The notes: a model not told the origin generated them from the sequence alone. A DNA stretch of 64,000 bases from Phaseolus vulgaris (GCF_000499845.2 NC_023759.2:37347785-37411784), one strand, 5' to 3'. Shown: positions 13,182-24,878, numbered from the stretch's first letter. A program made the numbers and translations.

Positions 13182-13395
13182 CAAGTTACCGTGACGAGAA
13201 GGTGAAAATGAAGGATAAATTAGCTTAAAAATTTCGAGAAGAGAGAAAATGTAATCCTATATATTCCTGGAGGAGAAGGTCCTCCAATGGAAGAAGGTGG
13301 GGGAACGGAGAAACACACTCAGCACAGGGCTGAAGATTGATCACTAGCTTCTCAAATTTTGGTGCGAGATATTGAATGAACACAAAGGAAGTTGG

Positions 13396-13444
13396 CTTTT
13401 ATAGCGTGGGGAGGCTTGGTGTGCGTTCTGATTCTGACACGTGG
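13396..13444 (-). promoter_or_regulatory. SIP2 core promoter with TATA box and G-box/ABRE
   Basis: On the minus strand GCTATAAAAG (13405-13396) is a good TATA box, placing transcription start near 13365. About 35 bases upstream is the G-box CACGTG (13438-13443), read as CCACGTGTC on the minus strand, a classic ABA-responsive element. A further ACGTGG lies near 13555. Such elements fit the known stress and ABA response of raffinose-family genes; that link is established for the family and inferred for this gene. Confidence 0.55.
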
Positions 13445-13619
13445 AGTGCTGTGAGGCGTTGGATCCCAGACGTGGTGACGTGATTGTGACTTGAGGTAGA
13501 AAGAAGGAAGATCTTTGTGATGATAATGGCGGCCCAAAAAGACGTCGATGATTACGTGGACACATGTGATTGTGATGTGTTGAAGCTGGATTCTTGGAAC
13601 ATTGAGTTTATCTAAATAA

Positions 13620-14889
13620 CTGAGATAAATACGTCAATTCTTTGAGGAAAAATACAATAGCTTTTGTCAAGAAAATATCAATCATTGCATGTATTATTAT
13701 GGCAAAAATCACAATAGTTTTTTCTGCAAGAGGGAACTATTTAACTTGTTAAAATTAATCTTCAACCTACCTATGGTCAAATAACTTCTTTTTTTGCATA
13801 TATTATGGAGTGAGTCATAAAGGTGATAAACATTGAAACTTGAAATGATTTAATAATGATTATTTTATTAAATGCTGATATAATAAAATAGTAGAATTTA
13901 TCTATATATAATATTACTTTCTCAACACAAACATTACTTATATAATATTATTAACGATATTTATTTTTTATTAATAATAATAAAAATTATAAAAAGATTC
14001 GGAAATGATCTAATCCTTTTTATGTCTAAAGTTATTCAAATTAAAAATAAAAATATGTTCATACAAATAAAAGGTTAATATAATTTCTTTATGAAAAAAA
14101 TTTGAAACTTAGAAAATATAACAAAAGTATAAATTTTGCACATTCTAGAATATGATAGAAAAATAATATTACATTTTTAACTCGCAGACTCTTGTGATTT
14201 GATTAAACGAATATTGTGGTTTGGTTAAATAAATATTGTTACTTTTTCAATTTTCATATTGTCCTTATAGTTAGAAAAGAAGTGGTCATTTTGTCATCTT
14301 AAAAATTAGTTATTGTTAATAGATATACGGATTAGATGGATCACACTTTAATGTGATCAATCCAAAACAAATTCAAGTGAGGTTGACCCAAGACTTAAAA
14401 TTAGGTATGTCCATATTTGTCTAACGAGGAGAGGATTAAGATTTGTAGGATATTCTAAATAATCAGAATAAGAGGTTTTACAATCAAGTATCTTCACCTA
14501 CAAAACAGTAGTTGTAATGGTAATATCTAGCTTCAACTAGTTAAATACATAACAATATGGAGAAGAACATATATTGGGGTAAGCTAGTTCTTTTATGTTT
14601 AAAGAATAAGTCAAATTCCAACAGTATCAAGATACAAGTTCCTCTTTTGTATGAGACAATATAGTCTTTTATGTATTCGACGTTACCACCTTCAACAACC
14701 TTTGTAGCCAGTTAATTAATGATCGTTTCTATATTTGCAATGACCATGATTTATTTTGTGATGAGTAATAATCTTCCTTCTTGATAGTTTAAAGTTCCTC
14801 ATGGATCCTTGTCTAAGTCTTGACTAGCAAAATAACTAAAGTGACTTACACATTTAATAGGATTGAGACGCCAATCTAAGTAAGAGAAA
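13620..14889. other. AT-rich intergenic DNA
   Basis: No exon or family similarity is seen. The last 200 bases may be the decayed 3' end of the LINE that starts at 14890. Confidence 0.4.
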
Positions 14890-16215
14890 TTTGTTTTTTA
14901 TTCTTATTGGTAATCAAATTTCATGTTTTTATTTACACAAGAAAGAAGATCTCCTCAACATCTAGCTTACACTCCCTAAAAATAATATTATTTCTTTGAC
15001 TCCATGTGCTCCAAATAGTTGCAACCTAGATGCATCTTCAGATCCTATTCACTTTGTTATTTAGGCATTGTAACTCAAACTAATTGAGGTGATTTTTGGC
15101 TTCCTTTATGTTGCATTGTACTAACTTTAACCCAATTATGACATGAGTTCCAAACCTTTGTTGTTACCTTGCAGCATGTGACTTGCAAATTCTACATTGG
15201 ATCCACACATGACACACAATGGACTCCTACTCCATTGTTGTGCAAGTTCCAGTGTTGTTACTCTATTAAATAACACTATCCATGCAAGTTGATGTGTTGA
15301 TAGAAGGTGTATATTTTACGGAACAAAGCATATAACTTGCAATCCTCCTCACTGATTCGAGTTTGGAGTTTTTTATAAGTTGATTTCATTGTGTATTTTT
15401 GTGTTTCATTGTTGTTCCACACCCATTTGTCCTCTATAACTTTATATGTTGATATCTTCTAACTCTCACATCAAATTGTGTTTGTTCACATTTGAATCAT
15501 TCTTTTCTCCAAGTTAATTTCCATTACCAATACTTCACAATCCATATATCAATTTCCCCTAAATAGGTTCCTTTTGGCGAGAGTTGTTGTACATTCTAGG
15601 CACCATTTCTCTCAAAAGTAACTCTCATATCCATCTATCTTCCCAAAAATTTATAGTACTACCTATTCTTATTTTTTAAGATATATTACTATCAAACCAA
15701 TTATCTTGTGTTTTCTCCTTGCATCTATTTCTTATATCCCTTCACCACCATAAATCCATCATATTATCATTCCTAATCTTAAAATTTCTCCATGATCCAT
15801 ATTTTGATTCTAGTACATCTTTTCATATTCCTTAGTTTTTTTGTATCAAGTATTCACTTCAATTTTCTCAACAATGCTATATATATGGAATAATTTTAGG
15901 TTCTTTACCCCTAGACCACTTTCACCCTTTGGTTTTCATATTTGTTTCCCACTTATCCATCTGATCCATGTTTAACTCAAACCCATTTTTTCCATCATAT
16001 AATAAAGGAATTCTCAGTAAACAAAGTCATAAGCTTTCTCAAAATAAATTTTTACAATATCACAATTTTTTCTTTTGGTCCTAACTTCATCCTTTAATTT
16101 ATTGACAACTAAAACATCATCTAGGAGGCTCATGTCCTCGACAAAAGTTGATTGCTTTAGCCGATGATCTTATGTATAACTCTCTTTAACATATTTGCTA
16201 GGACCTTAATGCTTT
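14890..16215 (-). pseudogene. LINE (L1-type) retrotransposon remnant: RT and RT zinc-binding region
   Basis: Minus-strand broken frames give the plant LINE order. LANMLKRVIHKII lies near 16150-16210, then SLLDDVLVVNKLKDE near 16090-16130. VKIYFEKAYDFV (equivalent to FKVDFEKAYDSV) lies near 16030-16065. GESGLGVKNLK (equivalent to GGLGIKDL) lies near 15905-15935. A zinc-binding-RT-like tail with VHCVSCVD and LQLFGAHGVKE lies near 15000-15230. Many stops interrupt it. Its upstream part is cut off by the foldback MULE and associated DNA. Confidence 0.7.
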
Positions 16216-16220
16216 GTTTG

Positions 16221-17156
16221 GGGTTTTTTTATCATGATGGGGTTATTTTTTTTGCTTTTTACCAAAATGGGGTCAGTTTAAAAAAAGTTACAAATATAGG
16301 CAAGTCGTGCCAATTCAGCACGACTTCATATGCACAAATCGTTCCAATTTGACACGACTCTGCCATGTCATACTAAAGTCGTGCCAAATTGGCACGACTT
16401 CTGCCCTGTTATACTGAAGTCGTGCCAACTTGACACGACTTCTGCCATGTCATACTGAAGTCGTACCAACTTGACACTACTTCTGCCACGTCATATATTT
16501 ATATATATATATATTAAATTTTATTGTTTATATATTGGGTAGTAAGTTATGTAATATTAAAAATTAATTTGATACATAACTTTCTAAGAGTGTTAGTTTT
16601 AAGGAACAAAAAATTGGATAATCGTGTATGGATCATGTCCGGCGCCATTAAATATCAAAATATAAAAAAATTTGCATACATGAGACATTAAATATCAAAA
16701 TATACTTTTTGGCTAGTGGGAAACCATGTCCGGTGACAATGTCCTCAGGAGTTAATGACTCAAAGTTTGAATAAGTTGATTATCCAAACATGATCCATAC
16801 ACGATTATACAATTTTTTGTTCCTTAAAACTAACAACTCTTAGAAAATTATGTATCAAATTAATTTTTAACATTACATAACTTACTACCCAATATATAAA
16901 CAATAAAATTTAAAAAAAATAAAATATATGATGTGGCAGAAGTCGTGCCAAGTTGGCACGACTTCAGTATGACAGGGCAGTCGTGGCAAGTTGACACGAT
17001 TTCAGTATGACATGACAGAGTCGTGTCTAATTGGGACGATTTGTGCATATGAAGTCGTGTCAAATTGACACGACTTGCCTAAATTTGTAATTTTTTTAAA
17101 ATAGACCCCGTTTTGGTAAAAAGCAAAAAAAATAACTCCATCATGATCAAAATCCC
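16221..17156. mobile_element. Foldback Mutator-like element built from nested hairpins
   Basis: The left end GGGTTTTTTTATCATGATGG matches the complement of the right end CCATCATGATCAAAATCCC. Both flanks carry the 9-bp duplication CTTTGTTTG (16212-16220 and 17157-17165), typical of Mutator-like elements. The arms extend to about 16640 and from about 16790, so roughly 90 percent of the element is inverted repeat. Each arm also holds a tandem series of short palindromes of the form AAGTCGTGCCAA-TTGGCACGACTT: five on the left starting at 16302, 16336, 16376, 16417 and 16458, and four on the right between 16940 and 17080. There is no transposase; the frame at 16860-17063 is translated repeat. Confidence 0.85.
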
Positions 17157-17165
17157 CTTTGTTTG

Positions 17166-17740
17166 GATTACATGATAGATTTGAGGGGGTGGAAAAGGAT
17201 AGATTTGAAAGGAAAGTGAGGTTGTTTGGATTAAGGGAAAGAGAGTGGAAAGTGAAGAGAAAATTTAAGAAAGTTTGTGAATGATGTGATAGATGTAATT
17301 GAATTGTAAATTTTGAAATTTTAAATTAAGATTAAAAAATTAAATTAATAAAAAATATTATAAAACCTTAATAAATAAATAAAATAATATTTTTCAAAAT
17401 AAAGTATATTAAATAAATGATCAAAATTTTAATTTACTTTTTATTTATTTAACATTAAACATATATTAATAAAATATTAAATGTATTTTATTATGAATGT
17501 AATATTTATTATTTTAAAATAAAAGAATATATATTATTATATTTATTTTACATACGTTATGGTTTAACCGTGTTAAAAATCAAGTTTCTCCGCATAAAAA
17601 CAAGTTTCTTCACAATTGAAAGAAAAAAGTCTGACAATGAAATTCATCTCATTTTTCGTAATTTTATACTTCTTTTTTGGACTTTCTTCACCTTTCTTCA
17701 CTCTTTAACTTTTCATCGGTGAAAACAAACACATCCTAAA
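17166..17740. other. AT-rich segment, possibly an older MITE that hosted the MULE
   Basis: The sequence just outside the MULE (TTAATGCTTTGTTTGG at 16207-16220, resuming at 17157) faces an imperfect inverted counterpart, GAAAACAAACACATCC, near 17720-17736. That suggests an older element of about 16207-17740 into which the MULE inserted. No clear target duplication was found, so this is tentative. Confidence 0.3.
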
Positions 17741-17980
17741 TATGATCTTATATAGACCATTGTCCTCGATAAAAATTATTTTTGGTTCATGATTTTGTGT
17801 ATAACCTCTCCAACCTATTTTGATAGAATTTTAAATATGATCTTATATACGCTTCTCACTAGTGATATTGTCTATAATATAATTGTCTAACCCTTGAGGG
17901 TTATCTACCTTGAATATAGGTACTATAAAGAACATGTTACTTCGTAAGAATAAATCTTTTTAATGATATCGAGCACATCT
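17740..17980 (-). pseudogene. Second LINE reverse-transcriptase fragment
   Basis: The minus strand contains VDNPQGLDNY, equivalent to the plant LINE motif PKVDNPQ..DYRPISL, followed by a decayed segment ending IIFIEDNGL, equivalent to QSAFIEGRGL. It overlaps in RT position with the fragment ending at 16215, so the two may be separate copies or a local duplication either side of the inserted elements. Confidence 0.5.
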
Positions 17981-20564
17981 AATTTAGTGGTTTCCTGCAA
18001 ACTTTATGAAAATGAAATTGAATAATTTGGATAGGGGTTTTTCTACTCTTGCATTCCCGATTTCTTATTTTAAGAATCTGCTTGTTAACATGACATTATC
18101 TTCATTTTTAGTACTAAAGGGGTTAGTTCTAAAGAGATGTGAGAATATTTTTTCAGAAAGTGAACAAAAGTTGGGGTAACAAGTCAGTGTGACTTTAGTA
18201 GGGGAACTTGCAAATGTTGTTAGATGCTAGCTGATTTGTTTTTATTTTTTGTGTGTATAAGATTCAGACATCCTTAAAATGCTTCATTTAATTTAATTTA
18301 TTTTTATTGATTAAACTTTCAGTTTTTAGTGATAGAAAATCTATGTTATCTAACCTTACATTTACCTCTGCAAGTTTGGTAGATCAATTACTGAAAGATT
18401 TCTCGAGCTCTTCTTGTATAATGTTTGGCTCTTCGCACCAAATATTCTTAATTTTGACTCCTTTTATCAGTCTTTAATCTACTCCATTTTATTTAATCTC
18501 CTCCATTTTATTGTTATATGGAAAATCTTATGTTAATATCTCTTGCTATTAAACTTTGAATTATAGTTTTTTTGTCATTCTAATGTCTCTTACCATATTT
18601 GTAACTACTGCTATTGCTTTTTTCAAAATTAAAAGTTACGTAATTCTTATTTAAGTTTTGTAGTAATACTTTTTACCTATTAAAAAATGTTATAAGTACT
18701 TTAACGTGAAATTTTAATAAATAATTTTGTAATTAGAAATAATAAAAGAGTAAATTGGAAAATGAGGATATTAGACCCAATCTTAAATATAAAAATATGT
18801 TCAAAATTTATTAATACGATCTTATTGTTATGGAATTATATATGTGTGATCATCTAATCTTAGACCAATGTAACTGTGTATAACGATAAAAAAATATTAT
18901 CCGATCCGTTTAATATGAACAAAAATAAAAGTAATTTTTTTTTCCCAAAAGAGTTTGATTTAATATAAATTAAATTTGAATAATTTACAAAGTACAAATC
19001 CCAAGGCAATTATTGGTAAGAGCTAATTTGGGTATCCAAAGGGAAAAAAGGAAATGGCACGCAAAACTATTGGGTAAGTTAAAATAGCAGTAAATAAAGT
19101 AGTGGCAAAGTTGAGTCAAATTAAGAACATCTTGGAAATTGAACTGCTACCACTATCAGGATTCAATCTCAGAATTCTGTTTATTCATCACCAATTATCA
19201 AAAACATCTATTATTATCTTACTGGATCTTCAAAAGAATTAAAAAAAAAACATTTATTAATATTTTAAAAAAATGTATATATATAATTTTTAAATTTTTT
19301 GGCGATAAAGACCTCCTTTATTATTGGAATAAATAGAAATGATTGCTACGCACCGCCACTGTAGAATCTTTTGTTTTAATTTAATGGTTAGATTATTTTT
19401 AAGAGTTTTGATTATGTTTTGTTTTCTAAATTTTAGTTTGGTTTTGATTTTTTTTTTTCAATTTTCAAAATAATTTGATCTTTAAAAATAGAAAATTATC
19501 ACTTTAGTGTCTCCAAAAATACTAAGCCTAAGATAGTCAAATCTTTCTTTTAAAACTACTTTGACTTCTTTAAATTTAATTATTAATAAAATGTATATTT
19601 TTTAATTTAGTGAGAAAAATATTTCTAATTTAGCAACCAGAATCAGATTTATCACGAATTTCAGCAAGAAGTTAATCAAACCTTTGAAATATTATATTTA
19701 TTACCGAAAACATTGGTGATTATTTTATGCCTATTTTATTTATTGTTTAATGTTTATCAAGATTACACTTTTCTATTTATTGTGAATATATAAAATAAGT
19801 TCTTCCAATCTGATTGACAAATACATTGTATTATTCTTATTTGTGATTGGTGATTGAAGCTCCCAAAATATTCGCATGCCTTGTTCACCCATTGGGAACA
19901 ACTTGATATAATCGACAGCTTTTTTAGGCCAAAAGTAACGTCATTATTTAGTTTTCATTTTGGCAAAATAATAATAGTTTTTTTATATTTAAATATTTAA
20001 AATACAAAAAGCTATAATACAATGTATAATTTTGTTTAAAATGAAATATTTGTTAAAGATAATATTACTTTCTAATCTCAATCATACAAAAAAAGTGACC
20101 GAGATCTCGTATATTTGCTTAAGTTCCCACATATGATATGACAGTTTGTTAGATTTTACACCAATTTTAATATGCAATAAGTATTCTATCTGTATATTGT
20201 AGTACATCTTAATATATAAGCATACTATATACCGTGACTATTTTACTCACAGTAAACTTTTTAAACTGTTACATATTTCAAAATGGTAATTTATATTTTA
20301 ATATTTTTTAAAAACTATTTCAACTCGCTGTCTCCTAGTGTCACTAAATATAATTTCACATTAAACCTTGCTTATATTTGATATTATTAACGTATTCAAT
20401 TTTAGTTTCACATTTTATAATTTAAAAGTAAAAGTAGAAAATATAAGGAAATAGTAAAATGAGATCAGTTGTTCAATGTCTTCTCTACCTTGGCAAACTA
20501 AAAAAAAAAAACTATAATTAGAGATATATAGGTAAATTTGTTTCTAAATATATTTTTCATATCA
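17981..20564. other. AT-rich intergenic DNA
   Basis: No domains are recognised in any frame. The region contains long A/T runs (for example 19434-19460 and 19228-19270) and short direct repeats only. Confidence 0.45.
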
Positions 20565-20569
20565 AACAA

Positions 20570-20821
20570 TGAAAGAATATTTTCTGTTTTATTCCAATCT
20601 GTCTCTCATCTATAATGATACATATATATAACCATAGCATTATAACCGTACAGAACCGTACAGATTCTTTTTCTAACATAACATTTGTAATTAAGACTAA
20701 TTATAGACTCATTAATAGTGATTATATTCCTATAATTAAGTCTAATTATAGACTCATTAATAGTGATTATATTCATGTAATTAAGTCTAATTAAGTCTAA
20801 TAATGATTTTGTCCGGTAATA
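20570..20821 (-). repeat. 3' LTR of the 20570-24873 Copia
   Basis: This 252-bp LTR reads on the minus strand from TATTACCGGAC to TATTCTTTCA. It differs from its partner by a handful of substitutions and a few indels, including an ACCGTACAG duplication near 20648 and a shorter TA run. It contains a direct repeat of the ATAGACTCATTAATAGTGAT unit. Confidence 0.9.
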
Positions 20822-21170
20822 TCCCCTCAAGTTGGAGCATGTAAGTCTTGAATGCCCAACTTGATCAAGATGGCTCCAAACTTTTTAGCACCAAGAGCTT
20901 TGGTGAAAAGGTCAGCTAGTTGTGTATGTGTGGGCACATAGGATGGAAGAAGGCGCTTGTGAATGATTTCATCTCGAACAAGGTGGCAGTCAACTTCAAT
21001 GTGTTTGGTGCGTTCGTGGAAGACCGGGTTTTTAGCAATGTGAAGTGCTGCTTGACTATCACAATAAAGACGAATTGGGTCAGGATGAGGAACATGTAGA
21101 GAAGCGAGAATGTCTTTAATCCACTAAACAGGGAATGATCCTTCGGGGATTGTTGGAAGCCGTAACGAGT
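20822..21170 (-). pseudogene. Copia RNase H tail, frameshifted
   Basis: On the minus strand this segment reads in a different frame from the upstream RT. Visible parts are [16 protein letters not shown] (near 21050), [10 protein letters not shown] and LADLFTKAL, the standard Copia RNase H end. It joins directly to RT after DHSLF near 21136; the intervening RT palm with YVDD and the RNase H start are absent. Confidence 0.75.
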
Positions 21171-23129
21171 GAGAGAAGAAGATAGTTTAGCAAACCAACA
21201 CCTGGGGGCCTGTCGGAGGCCATATAGAGACTTTTGAAGCTTGCACACTGCCCCTGGTTGAGATTCTTGGAAGCCAGGAGGGAGTTTCATATAAACCTCA
21301 TCATCAAGATCACCATGGAGAAACGCATTGTGAACGTCCATCTGATGAAGCTCCCAATCTTTTGCGGCTGCTACTGCTAGAGTTGTGCGAATGGTTACCG
21401 TCTTTACGACAGGAGAAAACGTCTCGTTGTAATCCAAACCCTCCACTTGATGATTGCCAAGAATTACCAATCGAGCCTTGAATCTTTCAATTGTTCCATC
21501 CGAGTTGTATTTGATTTTGTAGATCCATTTACACCCAAGTGCCTTCTTTCCAGGAGGGAGAGCGGTGAGTTTCCAGGTGTCATTGAGTTCGAGAGCATGA
21601 ATCTCCTGTGCCATAGCATCACGCCACCGGGGTTCTCGGACCGCTTGAGAAAAGAACAGGGGTTCCTGCTCGGGGTGTAAAGAGGCAAGAAAACTTTGAT
21701 GATGTTTAGAAAAGGAATCACAATTCACAAAATCATGTATAGGATACGAAACACCTGAGGATTCTGTTGAAGGAGGTGACGGAACAGAGGGGCTTGACGG
21801 TATCGTGGTGGCTGCGACAAAATCGCATAACCGTACGGAAGGCAGCTTCGCGCGATGCCCTCGCCCAAGGGGAACCGCGGCCGTCAGCGGTGGTGAAGAA
21901 ACCGACGGCGCCGTCTCCGTCGGACGCGACGGTGGATCCGCGGGTAGCGTCGAGGCTTCTATACACGGATCGGAGTCGTTGATAGTGTGGTCGGAGTCAT
22001 CTGTGAGGGTAGCATCCTCCTTGGCTGGGATGGGAGATGCAATGGGTTGGTTGACGATGCATTCATCTAGGTTTGAGGAGGCAACTTCATGAAGAAAATG
22101 TGGGTCCGTTCCAGTTTCTAAAGAGTTGGCAATAATTGGGTTTTGCAATGGTGGTGCAGTGTCCATCTTTTTGGCTTCAAAATATGGAAATTTATTTTCG
22201 AAAAAATGTACATCACGAGAGACAAAGAAAGTTTCTGTTTCCAAATCAAATAATTTCCATCCTTTTTGGCCATATGGATACCCGACAAACACACATTTTC
22301 GGCTACGACTATCAAATTTATCCCGCTGTCTATTTTGATTATGAGCATAACATAATGAACCAAATACTCGTAAGTGCGCGTAACTGGGTACACATCCATG
22401 GATCACTTCATAAGGGGTTTTTCCTTTTAGAATGGAGGATGATGTGAGATTGATTAAGTAGCCTGCAGGCAAAACGCATTCCCCCCAAAATTTAATGGGA
22501 AGATTGCCTTGAAACCGTAATGACCGAGCAACATTCAGAATATGCTGATGCTTGCGTTCGACGCGTCCATTTTGTTGCGGGGTCCCGACACAGGAAGTTT
22601 GGTGAAGGATACCTTGTTGAATGAAATATTGTTTTAGACACATGAATTCGGTTCCATTGTCAGAGCGAACCATTTTAACACATTTGTTGTATTGCCTCTC
22701 AACGAGTGTGAAATTTTTTTTCAAAGTCACTGATACCTCTGTTTTTTCTTTTAACAAATAGATCCAAACTGCCCGTGAACAATCATCCACAATTGTCAAA
22801 AAATATGAAGCACCACAGGATGAAGGAGTTTTATAAGGACCCCATAAGTCACAATGAATTAAATCAAAAATATTCAAAGCTTGATGCGCACTTAAGAAAA
22901 ACTTATCTCTCGTTTGTTTCGATTTTTCACAAACTTCACAAACTTTATTCAACTCATCACGAGTACATTTCCCACTTATATCAGGAAGCATTTGCACAAT
23001 CTTAAATGACGGATGTCCTAATCTTTGGTGCCAAAGTGCTAGTTGATTTTCCATCTTGACATGACATGCTTGAGTCTTCCGTACCCCCACGATACCAATA
23101 AAGCCCATCTTTCCGTTCACCTGCTCCAA
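21137..23129 (-). CDS. Copia integrase plus truncated reverse transcriptase
   Basis: A long minus-strand frame (open to 20916, but meaningful to about 21137) starts in the pre-integrase zinc-binding region: HQRLGHPSF with CEVCEKSKQ. The DDE integrase core follows, with Asp in DLIHCDLWG, Asp in RSDNGTEF and Glu in QQNGRVERKH. A proline/serine-rich linker comes next, then RT from WKLTALPPGKKALGCKWIYK through the first catalytic Asp region HQMDVHNAFLHGDL to KSLYGLRQAPRCW. The frame loses identity after DHSLF. Integrase motifs are intact; RT cannot function because YVDD is missing. It is part of one polyprotein with the gag-protease frame upstream, separated by stops near 23130-23240. Confidence 0.9.
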
Positions 23130-23234
23130 TCAGCGTCCTCGAAGTGCGGTCCTGTATAATACACAATTTATCAGTGAATGTTACAACACAATTTTCTTCA
23201 TCCGTCAATTGAGGTACTGAAAGTAAATTGCATT

Positions 23235-24203
23235 TTAATTTGGGAACATAAAAACATTTTTCAATTCAAGTCCTTCTTCAAGAGTCACTGTTCCCTGTTC
23301 GCAAGCTAGAACACGTTCACCATCGGGTAACCCTACGGGGCACCCTTGTATAGTTTCCTTTTCACTCAAATTTTCCAGTGACTCGGTCATATGGTTTGAT
23401 GCCCCACTGTCAATAATCCACAAATCCCAAATGCTCTTACCAGTCATTTTCTCTGATTCATTTGATTTTTGTTTGCTGATCATATCAACCAGTACCTTCC
23501 ATTGTTCATTGGTTAGACCTGCCATCTCAAGTTTCTTGTTGTCATTGTTGGCTTGACTGTTGCTTCCACTAGCGTGTGCCACATTTGCACGTGTCGGGTT
23601 ACCTTTGTTTCGCATCCCTTGGCGTCCCCTGCCGTTCCATTTGCCTTCACTTTTTGGTCTGTCACCCCACCATTCGGGATATCCGATCAATTGGAAGCAT
23701 CCCTTCATGTCGTGACCATTTTTACCGCAATGACTGCACGTCATTAATTTTTCTACCATATCTCCACGCCCTTTTTCTTTGTAGTTGGCCTGCATCGCGA
23801 GACCCACGACCAACCCCCTTTCTTCCGTTGATTTGGCCATCATTCTCACTCTTTCTTCTTGTACCAACATAGCATATACGCGGTTCAGAGACGGCAATGG
23901 GTCTGAGGCCAGAATGTTTGATCTTACTGTCCCATAGCTTGCGTCATCCAACCCCATAAGGGGTTGATGAACCTTCTCCTCCTCCCTTCGTTTTTCCAAC
24001 TGAGCACCAATCCCACACTTGCATCCACCACACGTACAAGATGGAATTTTGTCACTGTTAGCAAGCTCATCCCAAAGGACCTTCAATTTTCCAAAGTAAG
24101 TTGTCACCACCATTCCCTCCTGCTTGCATCTTGACAAGTCCGACCTTAGTTGTTGAATTCTAGGTCCATTCACGACCGAGAATCTTTCTTTAATGTCTTC
24201 CAC
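23235..24203 (-). CDS. Copia gag C-terminal part and protease
   Basis: The minus-strand frame contains gag sequence (KERFSVVNGPRIQQL), a zinc knuckle CSHCGKNGHDMKGC of CX2CX4HX4C form (near 23705-23746), and the protease active-site motif WIIDSGASNHM (near 23390-23420). It ends at a stop near 23235, and the polyprotein resumes in another frame (NLLSVPQLTDEENCVV near 23180-23230). The true gag start is the ATG at 24555; the ATG at 24203 is internal and appears because of a frameshift. Confidence 0.88.
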   Translation of the reverse strand: MEDIKERFSVVNGPRIQQLRSDLSRCKQEGMVVTTYFGKLKVLWDELANSDKIPSCTCGGCKCGIGAQLEKRREEEKVHQPLMGLDDASYGTVRSNILASDPLPSLNRVYAMLVQEERVRMMAKSTEERGLVVGLAMQANYKEKGRGDMVEKLMTCSHCGKNGHDMKGCFQLIGYPEWWGDRPKSEGKWNGRGRQGMRNKGNPTRANVAHASGSNSQANNDNKKLEMAGLTNEQWKVLVDMISKQKSNESEKMTGKSIWDLWIIDSGASNHMTESLENLSEKETIQGCPVGLPDGERVLACEQGTVTLEEGLELKNVFMFPN

Positions 24204-24279
24204 AAGTTATGTGCAGTCTCAGCATATGCTACTGTGGATCGTAAGCTTGGTTCAATGGTGTTTAGAATCCAAGAGACAA

Positions 24280-24555
24280 TCATGGACTGCACGGTCCACC
24301 AATCTTCAAGGTCGGTGCCTCATCCTCTGGTTGGATATGTGTTTCATCAATGAAGCCCCATTTTCTCCGGGCACGAAGCGAGATCTTTACTGCTCTTGCC
24401 CATTCGTCGTAATTTTCTCTGCGCAATTGGACTTGCGTGATTATGTTTCCGGGATTGTCACTCGCGTTGAGATCATATGGCGAGTAGGTCTTCTTAGCAC
24501 CTCCTCCTTCGTGCTCTGCTTTGTTGGCATTATTCTTTTCTGGTGCATCTGCCAT
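24280..24555 (-). CDS. Copia gag N-terminal fragment
   Basis: It begins MADAPEKNNANKAEHEGGG shortly after the primer-binding site. It contains YSPYDLNASDNPGNIIT and YDEWARAVKISLRARRKWGF, a typical Copia gag start. The frame is lost after PEDEAPT near 24320. The next stretch, DLEDWWTVQSMIVSWI, is in another frame and shifts again near 24200, so gag carries two frameshifts. Confidence 0.85.
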   Translation of the reverse strand: MADAPEKNNANKAEHEGGGAKKTYSPYDLNASDNPGNIITQVQLRRENYDEWARAVKISLRARRKWGFIDETHIQPEDEAPTLKIGGPCSP

Positions 24556-24606
24556 GGTTGTGCACCGTTGCCTTTGCTTTGTGTTTGTCGGGTATCAAAG
24601 TTTTGT

Positions 24607-24618
24607 GCTCTGATACCA
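24607..24618 (-). other. Primer-binding site, initiator tRNA-Met type
   Basis: TGGTATCAGAGC on the minus strand, immediately after the 5' LTR end. It is the standard primer-binding site of plant Copia elements. Confidence 0.9.
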
Positions 24619-24873
24619 TGAAAGAATATTTTCTGTTTTATTCCAATCTGTCTCTCATCTATAGCAATGATACATATATATATATATATATAACCATAGC
24701 ATTAGAACCGTACGGATTCTTTTTCTAACATAACATCTGTAATTAAGACTAATTATAGACCCATTAATAGTGAATATATTCCTATAATTAAGTCTAATTA
24801 TAGACTCATTAATAGTGATTATATTCCTGTAATTAAGTCTAATTAAGTCTAATAATGATTTTGTCCGGTAATA
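24619..24873 (-). repeat. 5' LTR of the 20570-24873 Copia
   Basis: This 255-bp LTR is nearly identical to 20570-20821 apart from a longer TA run near 24672-24692 and scattered substitutions. It adjoins the target duplication AACAA at 24874-24878. Confidence 0.9.
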
Positions 24874-24878
24874 AACAA

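Larger units (their letters stand above)
20570..24873 (-). mobile_element. Copia LTR retrotransposon, both LTRs present, RT core deleted
   Basis: The element is bounded by LTRs at 20570-20821 and 24619-24873 and by a 5-bp duplication AACAA (20565-20569 and 24874-24878). On the minus strand the primer-binding site TGGTATCAGAGC (24618-24607) follows the 5' LTR and a purine tract (CTTGAGGGGA near 20830) precedes the 3' LTR. Gag, protease, integrase and the first half of RT remain in order. The rest of RT, including the YVDD site and the start of RNase H, is missing, so it is shorter than a complete Copia. Frameshifts in gag and the RT deletion make it non-autonomous. Confidence 0.92.

Noticed and set aside
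16302..16483. CRISPR-like array of 24-26-bp palindromic repeats
   Set aside because: Plant nuclear context, mirrored copies in the other arm, similar rather than unique spacers, and Mutator-type ends with a 9-bp duplication.
21447..24621. Plus-strand frames across the Copia
   Set aside because: Complement shadows of gag-pol without domains.
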